The notes under the pieces are model-generated. The model ran no database searches. It had not been told where the DNA came from and was given only the letters and a program-made list of their open reading frames with translations. Made by a program: the position numbers and the translations under genes. Below are positions 33,976-42,354 of a stretch of DNA of 64,000 nt, one piece after another. Source of the DNA: CAWICD01 sp052267165. Lineage in GTDB: Bacteria > Vulcanimicrobiota > Vulcanimicrobiia > Vulcanimicrobiales > Vulcanimicrobiaceae. Numbering within the stretch: the stretch's first letter is position 1; every line of letters begins with the position of its first letter. The stretch covers positions 62,001 through 126,000 of the forward strand of contig JBKQHO010000039.1 in the NCBI GenBank assembly GCA_052267165.1. The letters run 5' to 3'.

Positions 33976-34083
33976 ATGAGCGCAGCGGCGAGCAACGCGC
34001 TTGCCTCGGGCTCGGGAAACAAAGGGCGCGCCCGCGACCTTCAGGATCAAGAAGACCGAAACCGCGACTGGGGTGGCCGCTAA
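33976..34083 (+). CDS. Possible 35-residue microprotein
   Basis: A short ATG frame in the gap between two minus-strand genes. It reads as a hydrophilic peptide (RARDLQDQEDRNRDW) and is followed 28 bases later by a strong plus-strand terminator that has no other plus-strand gene to serve. No good ribosome-binding site is seen. It could instead mark a small RNA. Confidence 0.3.
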   Translation: MSAAASNALASGSGNKGRARDLQDQEDRNRDWGGR

Positions 34084-34111
34084 TTCCGCGTTAGCGGGAT
34101 GACCTTCGACC

Positions 34112-34146
34112 AGCCCGGGCGCGACCCGCCCGGGCTTTCTCTTTCA
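34112..34146 (+). terminator. Rho-independent terminator (plus direction)
   Basis: A 10-bp perfect stem (AGCCCGGGCG / CGCCCGGGCT), 5-base loop, then TTCTCTTT. The T-rich side faces plus-strand transcription. It also abuts the stop of the minus-strand gene at 34144, and might act in both directions. Confidence 0.7.
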
Positions 34147-35622
34147 CCACGGGAACGAGCCGATCGCGCCCCATTGCGCCGGCAGCGTTCCCTTCCAGTC
34201 GAAGAACGTTTCGCCGAGCGCTCCGAGCCGGCGGCTTTCGGCGAGCGAGCCGACGATCTCGTCGGCAGGCGCCGGTCCGCAGGGACCGAGATCGCTCGTC
34301 TGACCTCCGACGTTGATCGGGATGCGACGGCGCGCTTCGCGCCGCACCGCAGCGAACGAACCGCGCAGCGCTCGGCGAGTCGCCGCGACGCCGGCGTCGC
34401 GCGTGGGAAAGAGCCGCCAGTAGGCCATCGGCTGGAGCGCCGACGCGCTCGCCGCGATCGCCGAATAGGGGACGTCGCGATCCGTCAGGCGTTCGAAATA
34501 CGGGTCTTCGACGGTCGCGATGACCACTGCCCGCGGCCCAAGGGCGGCGCGCAACAGACGCGGATACTGCGCGAGCGACGCGTAGCCTGCTCGTCCATCG
34601 CCCATGAACTCGCCGCCGCGTTCGAGGTCGACGGCAACGCCCGCCAGCCTCGTTCCGCGCGGCGTGCGATAGTTCGCGGCAGCGACGCTCGTCGTAAGAT
34701 CCTCGAAGCTCGCCTCGCGCGGAACCGTCCAGCCGACGACGGCGATGCCGCGCGCCGCGGCCGCGTCGATCAGCGCGTCGACCGCCGGCTCCGCGTCCGG
34801 CGTGATCTCCCAAAACTCGCCGTATGCCAGGCGCAATTCGATGTAGCGCAGGCCGGCGCGCGCTGCGCGGTCGACGATCGCCGGCGCGTCGAGCGTCGCG
34901 TAGCTGTCGTCGTCGCGCGAATCCGGCGAGAACGAGAGCCACATGCCCTTACCGTTGACCGCGGCGAGCGATTGGAGCGGCGTTTCGGGCGGCACTTGCA
35001 CGCGAAGCGCCGTCTTACCGGCACCCGGACGCGTCACCACGTATTCGTAAGCGGCACCGGGCAGCACGCGCGTATCGCGGCAGGTCGACGAAGGCGGTCC
35101 AGGGCTGCACACGGTGCGCGTTCCACCCGGGCCGCGGCGAGTGACAACGACCGGGCCGCGCGACGCCGCCGGAAACCAGCCGAGTTGCACGAGATGCGGA
35201 CCGAGCGGCTCGGTAACCACGCGGGGTGTGTCCCAGCGGCGCGTGTCGGTCTCTGCGCGCGCTTCTCCGAGGACGCTCGGATCGGCCGCGACCGCCCGGA
35301 CGGCAAGTGGACCGTCGGTTTGGGTGGTCACGATCGCGGCAGGGCCGCCGAAGCGCGTGCGCGTCTGCCACTGCGCGCTGCCGTGCGATGCGTAGAATTC
35401 GATATCCCCGCCGTGGAGCAGACCGGTGGCGCCGCCCTGCGAATCAATGAACCGCACGCGCACGAGCCAGCGGGCTCTGCCGCTGGGATCGATGCCGAGC
35501 GGCTGCGAATCGAGCGCCATCCGGCTCGCCGGCGCGCCGGTCCATGCGATCGGCGTCGCCTGCGGCAGCGGAGTTCGCACGCCGATGCGCGCCTCGTCGC
35601 AGGGCGAAAGGGGTGCGATCAT
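34144..35622 (-). CDS. Unknown protein with putative TIM-barrel domain
   Basis: 492 residues, no signal peptide or membrane segment. The N-terminal 200 residues look like beta-sandwich or fibronectin-like domains (VRVRFIDSQGGATG, YEYVVTRPGAGKTALRV). From about residue 225, alternating strands and helices (MWLSFSPDSRDDDSYATLD, GIAVVGWTVPRE, GVAVDLERGGEF, AVVIATVEDPYF, LQPMAYWRLFP) suggest a glycoside-hydrolase-like barrel, with the Asp/Glu in VDLERGGEF as possible catalytic residues. No family is assigned. The lack of an export signal on such an architecture is odd and may mean the true start lies upstream. Confidence 0.6.
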   Translation of the reverse strand: MIAPLSPCDEARIGVRTPLPQATPIAWTGAPASRMALDSQPLGIDPSGRARWLVRVRFIDSQGGATGLLHGGDIEFYASHGSAQWQTRTRFGGPAAIVTTQTDGPLAVRAVAADPSVLGEARAETDTRRWDTPRVVTEPLGPHLVQLGWFPAASRGPVVVTRRGPGGTRTVCSPGPPSSTCRDTRVLPGAAYEYVVTRPGAGKTALRVQVPPETPLQSLAAVNGKGMWLSFSPDSRDDDSYATLDAPAIVDRAARAGLRYIELRLAYGEFWEITPDAEPAVDALIDAAAARGIAVVGWTVPREASFEDLTTSVAAANYRTPRGTRLAGVAVDLERGGEFMGDGRAGYASLAQYPRLLRAALGPRAVVIATVEDPYFERLTDRDVPYSAIAASASALQPMAYWRLFPTRDAGVAATRRALRGSFAAVRREARRRIPINVGGQTSDLGPCGPAPADEIVGSLAESRRLGALGETFFDWKGTLPAQWGAIGSFPW

Positions 35623-35738
35623 AGCGACGCCTCGGTTCAGCGCGCAGCAGAGCGTGCCCTGGCTTCTTCCCCGCTCCAGGCAACGACCTCACGTCCGCCG
35701 GCGCGCAACGAAATGCAGCCGCCGCGAGTCTTCCCAGC

Positions 35739-36231
35739 ATGGACGTCGTGCTGGCCGACTGGCTGCAGTTCGCCTTCACGGTGATGTTCCACTATTTGTT
35801 TCCGATCGGAACGATGGGCATCGCACCGTTCATCGCCTGGTCTGCCGTGCGCGCGGCGCGTGCCGACGACGAGCGCGCGAGCCGCGCCGCTCGCTTCCGG
35901 ACGCGGATCTTCGCCGTGCATCTCGAGCGCGCTTCGCGCGTTCGCTGCCGTGCCTGCTTCGCGTTCTCGAGCGCCCTGCTGGTTCTGCTCTTCGGAGTCG
36001 CACTCGGGAACCTCGTGCGCGGTCTGCCGCTCTCGGCGAGCGGCTATTTCGTCGGCATCTTCGCTGCTGCTCAATCCGTTCGCACTCGCCGTCGGTCTGT
36101 TCGCGGTCGCGGCGCTCGCGCAGCAGCGTGAGGATCGCCGGCTCCGGCGACCGCAGGTGAGGCACGAAGGGACGCGCCGCCGCTTAGCCGGCCCCACCGA
36201 CTCCGGAGCAGCGCTCGAGGAGTTAGGTTAG
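35739..36231 (+). pseudogene. Cytochrome bd oxidase scar: cydA 5' end joined to cydB middle
   Basis: From the ATG at 35739, WLQFAFTVMFHYLFPIGTMG and AARFRTRIFAVHLERA are the first about 65 residues of CydA (subunit I). In the same frame it continues as FSSALLVLLFGVALGNLVRG and LPLSASGYFVGIF, an internal CydB (subunit II) stretch. A one-base shift near 36065 then gives LLNPFALAVGLFAVAALAQ, the next CydB helix. All haem ligands beyond the N-terminus are gone. The simplest reading is a deletion from within cydA to within cydB, followed by further decay. Confidence 0.8.
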
Positions 36232-37721
36232 GGGCGAACGCCGTCGCTCGCGAGCGTCTCGCCGCGCGGCGGGTCGAGCATGACGCCGTTCTGCACCAGC
36301 TCGCGGCGCAGCATCGCGATACGTTGCGGCTGCTGCGCCACTTGCGTGAAGTCGAGCCGGTCGCGCCGGGCCAGCGCACACGCGTCACCCGCCGCTTCGC
36401 CCTCTTCGATCGTCGTCGGAATGGTTCGGGCGCTGCCGGAGGCGAGATGGCTCGCGGAGATAGCGGGGCCGGCGAGCACGACGTTTTCCAATCCCTTGGG
36501 GACCAGCGCTCCGAATGGAATGCCGTAGACGTGGCGGACCGGCGCGAACGCCGGCTCGTCGGTCGCGTCGACGGGATGGACGTCGATCGGATACGAGGCC
36601 AAGCCGACGCTGTCGGCGGGGATCCGCCCGAGCCATACGTCGGCCGTCGTCAGCCGCTCGAGGCCCTCGACGTGCCGCGTCTCGCGGACGTAGACTTCGT
36701 CGGCGAAGCGGCCTACCCGTGCCTCGCCGAGTCCCGGCACCCGCGCGCGCAAATACGTGACGAGACGGAAGGCTTCCGCTTCGGTCTCGCGCCGGGCATG
36801 CTCGAGCTGGCGCGGGTCGCGGCCGTCGATGCCGCAGACGTCGATCGCGTTGAGCGTGACGTCGCCGTTCGGCAACCGGCCCAGGTTGAGATCACGCACG
36901 ACCTCGTTGGCGAAGAGCGGACGGTAGGCGCGCAGGATGCGCACATAGCCCCAGGCAGTCCGGTCGAAGGCGCCGCCCGGGCCGAAGCGGCGGGGATCAT
37001 ACGAAGCTGTCAGCGCCGGCCAATCGACGCCGTCGAGCGTGAACATCAAGGTCACCGCTTGTGCACGTTCGTCCAGGCCCGAATCTTGACGGCCGACGTC
37101 GTAGCGCGCGCCCGCGAGCGCGGCGACATCGGCATCGTCGGTCGCGTCGACGACCAGCGGCGCGGACAACGTCTCGGTCGCGCTCGAGTCGTCGTTCCGG
37201 AAGGTGACGCCCTCGACCCGCGTCTGCCCGTTCGCTGTAGTGCTCGTGACGCCCACCGGCGCTTCGTCGTAATCGACGGTGATGCGCGGCTCCTGCGCGA
37301 CCAGCGCCGCAAACGTGCGCGCCGCGGCTTGGGGCGTGAAGCCTTCCCCGAGCTTCGCGAAGATCTCGTCGAAGATGCCGCGCTGCACGGATTCACCGTC
37401 GGGCGCGAGGTTGAGATCCCACTGGTCCATCATGGCATCCGTCAGGACGCCGCCGAGGTCGTCGCCCTCGCTCACGAGCGTGACGTTCAAGCCGCGGCGC
37501 GCCGCGGTCACGGCAGCCGCCACGCCGGCCGCGGTTCCCCCGACGACCAAAACGTCCGGCGCGGCGAAGGTGTGTCCGACGTCACGCATTGCGGCAGCAG
37601 CGGGGCGAAGGTCGAGCGGAGCAAGGAAAATCGCGGCCGCGCTAAGGGCGACGACCGCTATACGGAGGCAGGGGATCACGTTCTCATAACGAGCGGAAAT
37701 GCCATAACGGCTCGGGTCCAA
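36228..37721 (-). CDS. Secreted FAD-dependent oxidoreductase
   Basis: 497 residues; a GTG at 37679 is an alternative start nearer the hydrophobic leader (LRIAVVALSAAAIFLAPL). FAD site DVLVVGGTAAGVAAAVTAA followed by GDDLGGVLTDAMMDQWDLN; later VVDATDDADVAALAGARYD and SHLASGSARTIPTTIEEGEA. It is the same general type (FAD_oxidored) as the flavoprotein at 16632-18392. Export of a folded flavoprotein would need Tat, yet no twin Arg is visible before the hydrophobic stretch, so membrane anchoring or Sec export with outside FAD loading remains open. Substrate unknown. Confidence 0.85.
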   Translation of the reverse strand: MDPSRYGISARYENVIPCLRIAVVALSAAAIFLAPLDLRPAAAAMRDVGHTFAAPDVLVVGGTAAGVAAAVTAARRGLNVTLVSEGDDLGGVLTDAMMDQWDLNLAPDGESVQRGIFDEIFAKLGEGFTPQAAARTFAALVAQEPRITVDYDEAPVGVTSTTANGQTRVEGVTFRNDDSSATETLSAPLVVDATDDADVAALAGARYDVGRQDSGLDERAQAVTLMFTLDGVDWPALTASYDPRRFGPGGAFDRTAWGYVRILRAYRPLFANEVVRDLNLGRLPNGDVTLNAIDVCGIDGRDPRQLEHARRETEAEAFRLVTYLRARVPGLGEARVGRFADEVYVRETRHVEGLERLTTADVWLGRIPADSVGLASYPIDVHPVDATDEPAFAPVRHVYGIPFGALVPKGLENVVLAGPAISASHLASGSARTIPTTIEEGEAAGDACALARRDRLDFTQVAQQPQRIAMLRRELVQNGVMLDPPRGETLASDGVRP

Positions 37722-37772
37722 TCATCTTAACCATCTTCTCATCGGCTCGGACGGCCCAAGCGTTCACTGGCG

Positions 37773-37802
37773 ACGCTCTTCCGGGGCACGCTCTTCCGGG
37801 GC
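37773..37802. repeat. 15-bp tandem duplication upstream of the racemase gene
   Basis: ACGCTCTTCCGGGGC occurs twice in direct tandem, ending 27 bases before the preferred racemase ATG. It could affect the promoter or simply be a slippage product. Confidence 0.8.
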
Positions 37803-37828
37803 ACGTGAAACTCGTGTACGATCGGGTC

Positions 37829-38536
37829 ATGCCGCTTCACGTCGGAATCGTCGCCTGCTCGGCCGAAGGCGCAGCTCTTTGCTACCGAACCATCTGCGTC
37901 GAAGGCGCGCAATTTCTCGGGGCGCACGGTCATCCCGAAGTCTCGCTGCACACGCACCCGCTCGCCGAGTACATGGCCTGCATCTACCGCGACGACTGGC
38001 CGGGCGTCGGCGAGCTGATGCTCTCCTCTGCCAATAAGCTTGCAACCGCCGGCGCGGACTTTCTCATTTGCCCCGACAATACGATCCACCAGGCTCTCCC
38101 TTACGTCGAGGCCAGCTCGCCGCTGAACTGGCTGCACATCGCGCGGGTGGTCGCGGACGAAGCCGCCCGGCGGGGCTTTCGGCGCTTGGGCCTGACCGGG
38201 ACGCGCTACCTCGTGCGGAGCAAGGTCTATCCCGAAGCACTCGCGGCGCGCGGCTTGGAGTACCTGCGCCCGAGCGAAGCCGAGCGCGACGAGATCGATC
38301 GCATCATCATGGAGGAGCTGGTCTACGGCGTTTTCCGGGCCGCCTCCGTCGCCTATTTCGAGCAGGTCATCGGGCGCATGAAAGACGCCGGCTGCGACGC
38401 GGTCGTCCTCGGCTGCACCGAGATCCCGCTCGTCGTGAGCGACGCGAACTCGGCGCTGCCGACGCTCGATTCGACGCGCCTGCTGGCCCGCGCGGCGCTG
38501 CGGCGCGCGATCCCCGAGGCAGCCGTCCGGCGCTGA
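37829..38536 (+). CDS. Aspartate/glutamate racemase family protein
   Basis: 235 residues from the ATG at 37829; a GTG at 37805 adds eight residues. The two catalytic Cys of the family are seen in IVACSAEGAALCYRT and VVLGCTEIPLVV, with FLICPDNTIHQ between. Cofactor-independent racemase of the Asp/Glu/hydantoin superfamily; substrate uncertain. In other bacteria such genes accompany the DUF1537 kinase and PdxA-like dehydrogenase whose remnants follow on the opposite strand, so it may be the survivor of a sugar-acid pathway. Confidence 0.88.
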   Translation: MPLHVGIVACSAEGAALCYRTICVEGAQFLGAHGHPEVSLHTHPLAEYMACIYRDDWPGVGELMLSSANKLATAGADFLICPDNTIHQALPYVEASSPLNWLHIARVVADEAARRGFRRLGLTGTRYLVRSKVYPEALAARGLEYLRPSEAERDEIDRIIMEELVYGVFRAASVAYFEQVIGRMKDAGCDAVVLGCTEIPLVVSDANSALPTLDSTRLLARAALRRAIPEAAVRR

Positions 38537-38543
38537 CGGTTCG

Positions 38544-39334
38544 CTAGACGCCTGCGCGCTTGGGCGCCAACTCGATCGCCGCCTCCAGCGCGGCCCGCAG
38601 CGAGCCCGCGTCAGCCTGACCCGTGCCGGCAATGTCGAACGCCGTGCCGTGGTCGACGCTGGTGCGAACGTACGGAAGGCCGACCGTGATGTTCACGCCC
38701 GCTTCGAGGCCCAAGACTTTGATCGGGCCGTGGCCCTGATCGTGATACATCGCGACCACGATGTCGAAATCGCCGCGGCCGGCCGCGAATGCCGTGAGCA
38801 GCGCAGAACGAACGTGTCAGGTCGCCGCCGCTGAGCACGAACGTCGCGTCTTCGCCGCATTCGCCGACCAGCCGATGCGTCGCTAGCAGAAACGACTCAC
38901 GTAAACGCGCGCTCGTCGTGCGCGCATTCCAACCGCGCTCGGCGCCGAGCATCAGCGCGGCCTCCACCGCCGCGCGTTCGGCGTCGAGCGCGAGCAGCCG
39001 GCACCGCCGGCGCGCAGCGCTTCGCGCACCCAGCGTCGGCGACGCCGACGCGCATGCCGTGCGCGCGCGCCGTGCGCAACGCCGCGACGAGCTCGTCGCA
39101 GCCGCCGCGCACGGCCTCCACGTCAAAGACGACGCACGGATCCTCGAGGTGCAGCATGATGCGCGCATCGCGAACCGGCGCGAAGGGATCGCGGCCGAAA
39201 TCCGTCTCGTCGACGGGGACGCCGTGCACGTAGAGAACGCCGTCGCGGCTCGTTCGGCCGTTCTTGGGATAGGCGGGGCCTTCGGGGATCGTGCTGTTGC
39301 GGTAGACAGTGAACTCGTAGTCTCGCGTGCTCAT
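38544..39334 (-). pseudogene. Remnant of four-carbon acid sugar kinase (DUF1537) fused to pdxA C-terminus
   Basis: Three frames carry parts of two genes in their usual order. First frame from the ATG at 39334: AYPKNGRTSRDGVLYVHGVP, VDETDFGRDPFAPVRDA and CVVFDVEAVRGG (middle of DUF1537/OtnK kinase). Second frame, from about 39000: LLATHRLVGECGEDATFVLS then GGDLTRSF (kinase C-terminus). Third frame, from about 38815: DFDIVVAMYHDQGHGPIKVL, then TVGLPYVRTSVDHGTAFDIA (PdxA C-terminal third), stop at 38544. The kinase N-terminus and two thirds of PdxA are missing. In intact form these would phosphorylate and oxidise D-threonate- or D-erythronate-like acids. Confidence 0.8.
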
Positions 39335-39479
39335 TTCTTCGTCAGCGTGAATTCGTAGAGTCGGTTGCCGTCGCGGCCGATGCTCATGCTTCGACCTTGC
39401 GGGCGGCGTCGATTCCGGGAACCTCTCCGATCGTACGAGCAAATTGTGCGCGGAGCGTTGCCAAAATGCGCCAAACCAT
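39331..39479 (-). other. Chain of two tiny overlapping ORFs upstream of the kinase remnant
   Basis: A 31-residue frame (ATG 39479, stop 39384) overlaps an 18-residue frame (MSIGRDGNRLYEFTLTKK, 39387-39331) by ATGA, which overlaps the kinase remnant's ATG at 39334 by ATGA again. The second peptide's YEFTL resembles the following YEFTV. They are probably ends of decayed genes, but the coupling is neat. Confidence 0.35.
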
Positions 39480-39526
39480 AGCGCTACGCGTCCGTTGCGG
39501 TTGTCGTATCACGCGCCGGCTTTTTA

Positions 39527-40996
39527 TCAGTAGCTCTGCGCGAAGTAGGCCCGCACGGTGGCGGGCTCGCCGCAAGCCAGGCACGTCGCCGGCGCGCCGT
39601 GCAGCGGTCGCAGATTGCGGGTCGCGGCGCTCGTTTCGGCCTTGACCGCGGCCTCGCACGGGGCCAGTCCGCACCACGGAATGTCGACCATCCCCGCACG
39701 TTCCCGCAGCAGGCGCAGAAACTCGACTCGGTCCGCGGGCGCGAAGGTGTGCGCTGCGAGAAACTCGCGCGCTTGCGCGTAGAGGCTTTGCTGGATCTCG
39801 TCGAGCACGCCGGGGATGCGCTCCGGAACCTCGGCGATCGGAACGGCAAATTTACCGCCTTCGGCTCCCTTGGCTTTGTCGCGCCGAACGAAGGTCGCGA
39901 CGCCGGCCTCGAGGTCCTTCGCGCCGAGCTCGATGCGCAGCGGAACGCCGCGCATCTCCCAATCGGCGAACTTGTTGCCGGGGCGCAGGTCGCGCTCGTC
40001 GAGCTTGACGCGCAGGCCGGTTGCTTTCAAGCGCGCGAACAGCTCGCGAGCCGCGAGCGCGACGTCGTCGCTTGTGCCGCGTACGATCGGTACGATCACG
40101 GCTTCGACCGGCGCCATCCTGGGCGGAATGCGCAGTCCGCGGTCGTCGCCGTGGACCATGATCAAACCGCCGAGCATGCGCCACGACATTCCCCAGGACG
40201 TCGTCCAGACGTAGTGCAGCGTCTGATCTTCCGCGGCGAACTTGATGTCGTAGGCCTTGGCGAAGTTTTGCCCCAGCTCGTGCGACGTCCCGGCCTGCAG
40301 CGCGCGACCGTCGGGCATCAGCGCTTCGATGGAATAAGTATGGTTCGCGCCCGCGAAGCGTTCGCTCGCGGACTTCTCACCCTTGTAGACCGGGATCGCG
40401 CAAACGTTCTCGGCGACGTCGGCGTACACGTCGAGCATCTGCTGCACCTCGGCGGCCGCTTCGGCCTCGGTCGCGTGCGCGGTGTGGCCTTCTTGCCACA
40501 AGAACTCGAGCGTGCGCAGAAACGGACGCGTCCGCTTCTCCCAGCGCAGCACGTTGCACCACTGGTTGATGAGCACCGGCAGATCGCGGTAGGAGTGAAT
40601 CCACTCCGCGTACATCGGCCCGATGATCACTTCGGAGGTCGGGCGGATCGCGAGCCGCTCGGCCAGCACCTCGTTGCCGCCCTGCGTCACCCAAGCGACC
40701 TCGGGCGCGAAGCCTTCGATGTGCTCGGCTTCGCGCAGCAACAGACTCTCGGGGATCAGCAGCGGGAAGTACGCGTTCTCGTGGCCCGTCGCTTTGAAGC
40801 GCCGGTCGAGCGCGCTCTGCAGGAGCTCCCACATGCCGTAGCCGGCAGGCCGCAACACGAGACACCCGCGGACCGGCGCGAGCGAGACCAGCTCGGCTTT
40901 GTAGCAGACGGCCTGATACCATTCGGAAAGGTCGGCGGCTTTGGGCGGGATCTCTTTGACGAGCGGCGTGTGCTCGCGAGCTTCTTGCACGGACAT
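39527..40996 (-). CDS. proS: Prolyl-tRNA synthetase, archaeal/eukaryotic type
   Basis: 489 residues from the ATG at 40996; the frame is open to 41086, but the extra part is Arg-rich. Class II synthetase: AIRPTSEVIIGPMYAEWIHS, LRTLEFLWQEGHTAHATEAE and AGTSHELGQNFAKAYDIKF are the motif regions. It lacks the editing insertion of the standard bacterial type and carries the C-terminal extension with Cys (WCGLAPCE, TCLACGEP) of the archaeal-like ProS group, which binds zinc. It charges tRNA-Pro. It lies downstream of the MEP and lipid cluster, on the same strand but behind opposite-strand genes. Confidence 0.95.
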   Translation of the reverse strand: MSVQEAREHTPLVKEIPPKAADLSEWYQAVCYKAELVSLAPVRGCLVLRPAGYGMWELLQSALDRRFKATGHENAYFPLLIPESLLLREAEHIEGFAPEVAWVTQGGNEVLAERLAIRPTSEVIIGPMYAEWIHSYRDLPVLINQWCNVLRWEKRTRPFLRTLEFLWQEGHTAHATEAEAAAEVQQMLDVYADVAENVCAIPVYKGEKSASERFAGANHTYSIEALMPDGRALQAGTSHELGQNFAKAYDIKFAAEDQTLHYVWTTSWGMSWRMLGGLIMVHGDDRGLRIPPRMAPVEAVIVPIVRGTSDDVALAARELFARLKATGLRVKLDERDLRPGNKFADWEMRGVPLRIELGAKDLEAGVATFVRRDKAKGAEGGKFAVPIAEVPERIPGVLDEIQQSLYAQAREFLAAHTFAPADRVEFLRLLRERAGMVDIPWCGLAPCEAAVKAETSAATRNLRPLHGAPATCLACGEPATVRAYFAQSY

Positions 40997-41055
40997 GACA
41001 AGCCGACCGTCTTCGGGCGAACGGTTCGCAGTCCTGGACCTCGCGTGCCGTCTAG

Positions 41056-41184
41056 CTAGGAGGGTGCGGAAAACCCCGGGCCACAAAGCGGCGTGGATTT
41101 TCCGGCCTCGCCCATGCGGTGGTGTTCCTCGACCGAGATCGGCCGGATGCAGTAGTCGCTCGCCATCTCGCCCGTCGACATCAT
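41056..41184 (-). pseudogene. N-terminal remnant of an Uma2 family gene
   Basis: A 42-codon frame from the ATG at 41184: DYCIRPISVEEHHRMGEAGK is the N-terminal signature of the Uma2/DUF820 family (I-S-V-E-E-Y-H-R-M). It breaks off into unrelated sequence and a stop. The remaining about 150 residues are absent. Confidence 0.65.
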
Positions 41185-41250
41185 CGCACCTGGCGGTGTG
41201 CGCTCGTTTCCGGCGGGTTTCGGTCCCGTGGCGGCGCGAATGAGTCAGAC

Positions 41251-41868
41251 GTGCCGAAATTGACGAGGATCTACACCCGGACCGGGGACGACGGGACGAC
41301 CGGCTTGGTCGGCGGCCAGCGCGTCAAGAAGAACGCGCTGCGCATCGAGACGTACGGTACCGTCGACGAGCTCTCCAGCGTGATCGGCTTGGCGCGAACC
41401 GGGCTGGGCCAGGTCGGGGCCGGCGTTCCGGCGCGCAAGGAGGCGCGCGAACGAGCTGCCGAGCTCGACGCATGGCTCGCATGGACCCAGGACGTGCTCT
41501 TCAACCTCGGCTCGGATCTCGCGACGCTGCCGGCTGACCGATGGGAGGGCATGCCGCTGGTGACCGCCGCCGACTCGGCCGCGCTCGAGCGCGCGATCGA
41601 CCTGGCACAACGCGACCTGCCGACGCTGGCGAACTTCATTCACCCCGGCGGCGCCTACCCGGGCGCGTTCTTACACCAAGCGCGCACGCTCGCACGCCGC
41701 GCGGAGCGCCTGCTGGTCACGCTCGCGGACGAAGAGCCCGTCTCCGGTGAAGTGCTGCGTTATGTGAACCGGCTCTCGGATGCGCTCTTCGTGTGGTCGC
41801 GCTGGATCAACCACGCGCTCGGTCGGCCCGAGCACTTGTGGAACGCCGCGACCAAACCGCCCGAGTAG
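41251..41868 (+). CDS. Cob(I)alamin adenosyltransferase, PduO type
   Basis: 205 residues, GTG start (the ATG at 41240 is out of frame). IYTRTGDDGTTGLVGGQRV is the ATP-binding N-terminus of PduO-type enzymes; IETYGTVDELSSVIGLAR and RYVNRLSDALFVWSRWIN are the other signatures. It transfers adenosyl from ATP to Co(I) of cobalamin to make coenzyme B12. No B12-dependent enzyme is visible in the window, and no cobalamin-riboswitch box upstream. Confidence 0.93.
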   Translation: MPKLTRIYTRTGDDGTTGLVGGQRVKKNALRIETYGTVDELSSVIGLARTGLGQVGAGVPARKEARERAAELDAWLAWTQDVLFNLGSDLATLPADRWEGMPLVTAADSAALERAIDLAQRDLPTLANFIHPGGAYPGAFLHQARTLARRAERLLVTLADEEPVSGEVLRYVNRLSDALFVWSRWINHALGRPEHLWNAATKPPE

Positions 41869-41871
41869 GAC

Positions 41872-42354
41872 CTATTCCGAGTCGTCCTGCGCGCCCGCTT
41901 CGATCAAGCCGGGCGAGGAGAGCACGTCGATCTTGGCGTGACCGCCGTCGTAGACGACCCGCGTCTTGAAGGCGCGCGCGACCAGATTCAGCGAGACCAT
42001 CGCACGGCCGCGCACCGTGAACGGCGCCTTCTTGAGCGTGATCTTGTTGCCGTTGAGGGTCGCGACTTTTTCGCCGATGCGCAAGCGCAGCGTGTCGTTG
42101 TCGTGAACGAGCTCGATGCTCCCCGTCTTCGGATCGTAGTTCGTGTCGGCGCCGAGCGACTCGGCGATGATGCGCAACGGAACGTAGGCGTCGTGCGGCG
42201 TCGTCACCGGCGGAACGTCGGAGAGCATCCGCTGACCGTCGATCAGCAGCGAGACCGGATGCGAGAGCGAGCTCAGCGCGGACGCGATCGACGCGACGAA
42301 GATCGTGACGAGAATCGCGCGCCGGCTAGGAAGTCGCGGCGAGTGTCCGTCCAT
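41872..42354 (-). CDS. Copper-amine-oxidase N-terminal-like (stalk) domain protein
   Basis: 160 residues. An N-terminal membrane or signal segment (AILVTIFVASIASALSSL) is followed by the Cu_amine_oxidN1-type beta domain: LLIDGQRMLSDVPPVTT, AYVPLRIIAESLGADTNYD, then IRIGEKVATLNGNK-type and AMVSLNLVARAFKTRVVYD strands. These domains often occur as surface or cell-wall modules with no copper role. Its start overlaps the ispG end by 29 bases. Confidence 0.85.
   Translation of the reverse strand: MDGHSPRLPSRRAILVTIFVASIASALSSLSHPVSLLIDGQRMLSDVPPVTTPHDAYVPLRIIAESLGADTNYDPKTGSIELVHDNDTLRLRIGEKVATLNGNKITLKKAPFTVRGRAMVSLNLVARAFKTRVVYDGGHAKIDVLSSPGLIEAGAQDDSE

Noticed and set aside
40997..41250. T-box or cobalamin riboswitch in the gap between proS and the adenosyltransferase gene
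   Set aside because: I looked for the T-box core on the minus strand and the B12 box on the plus strand; neither is present. The gap instead holds the Uma2 stub.
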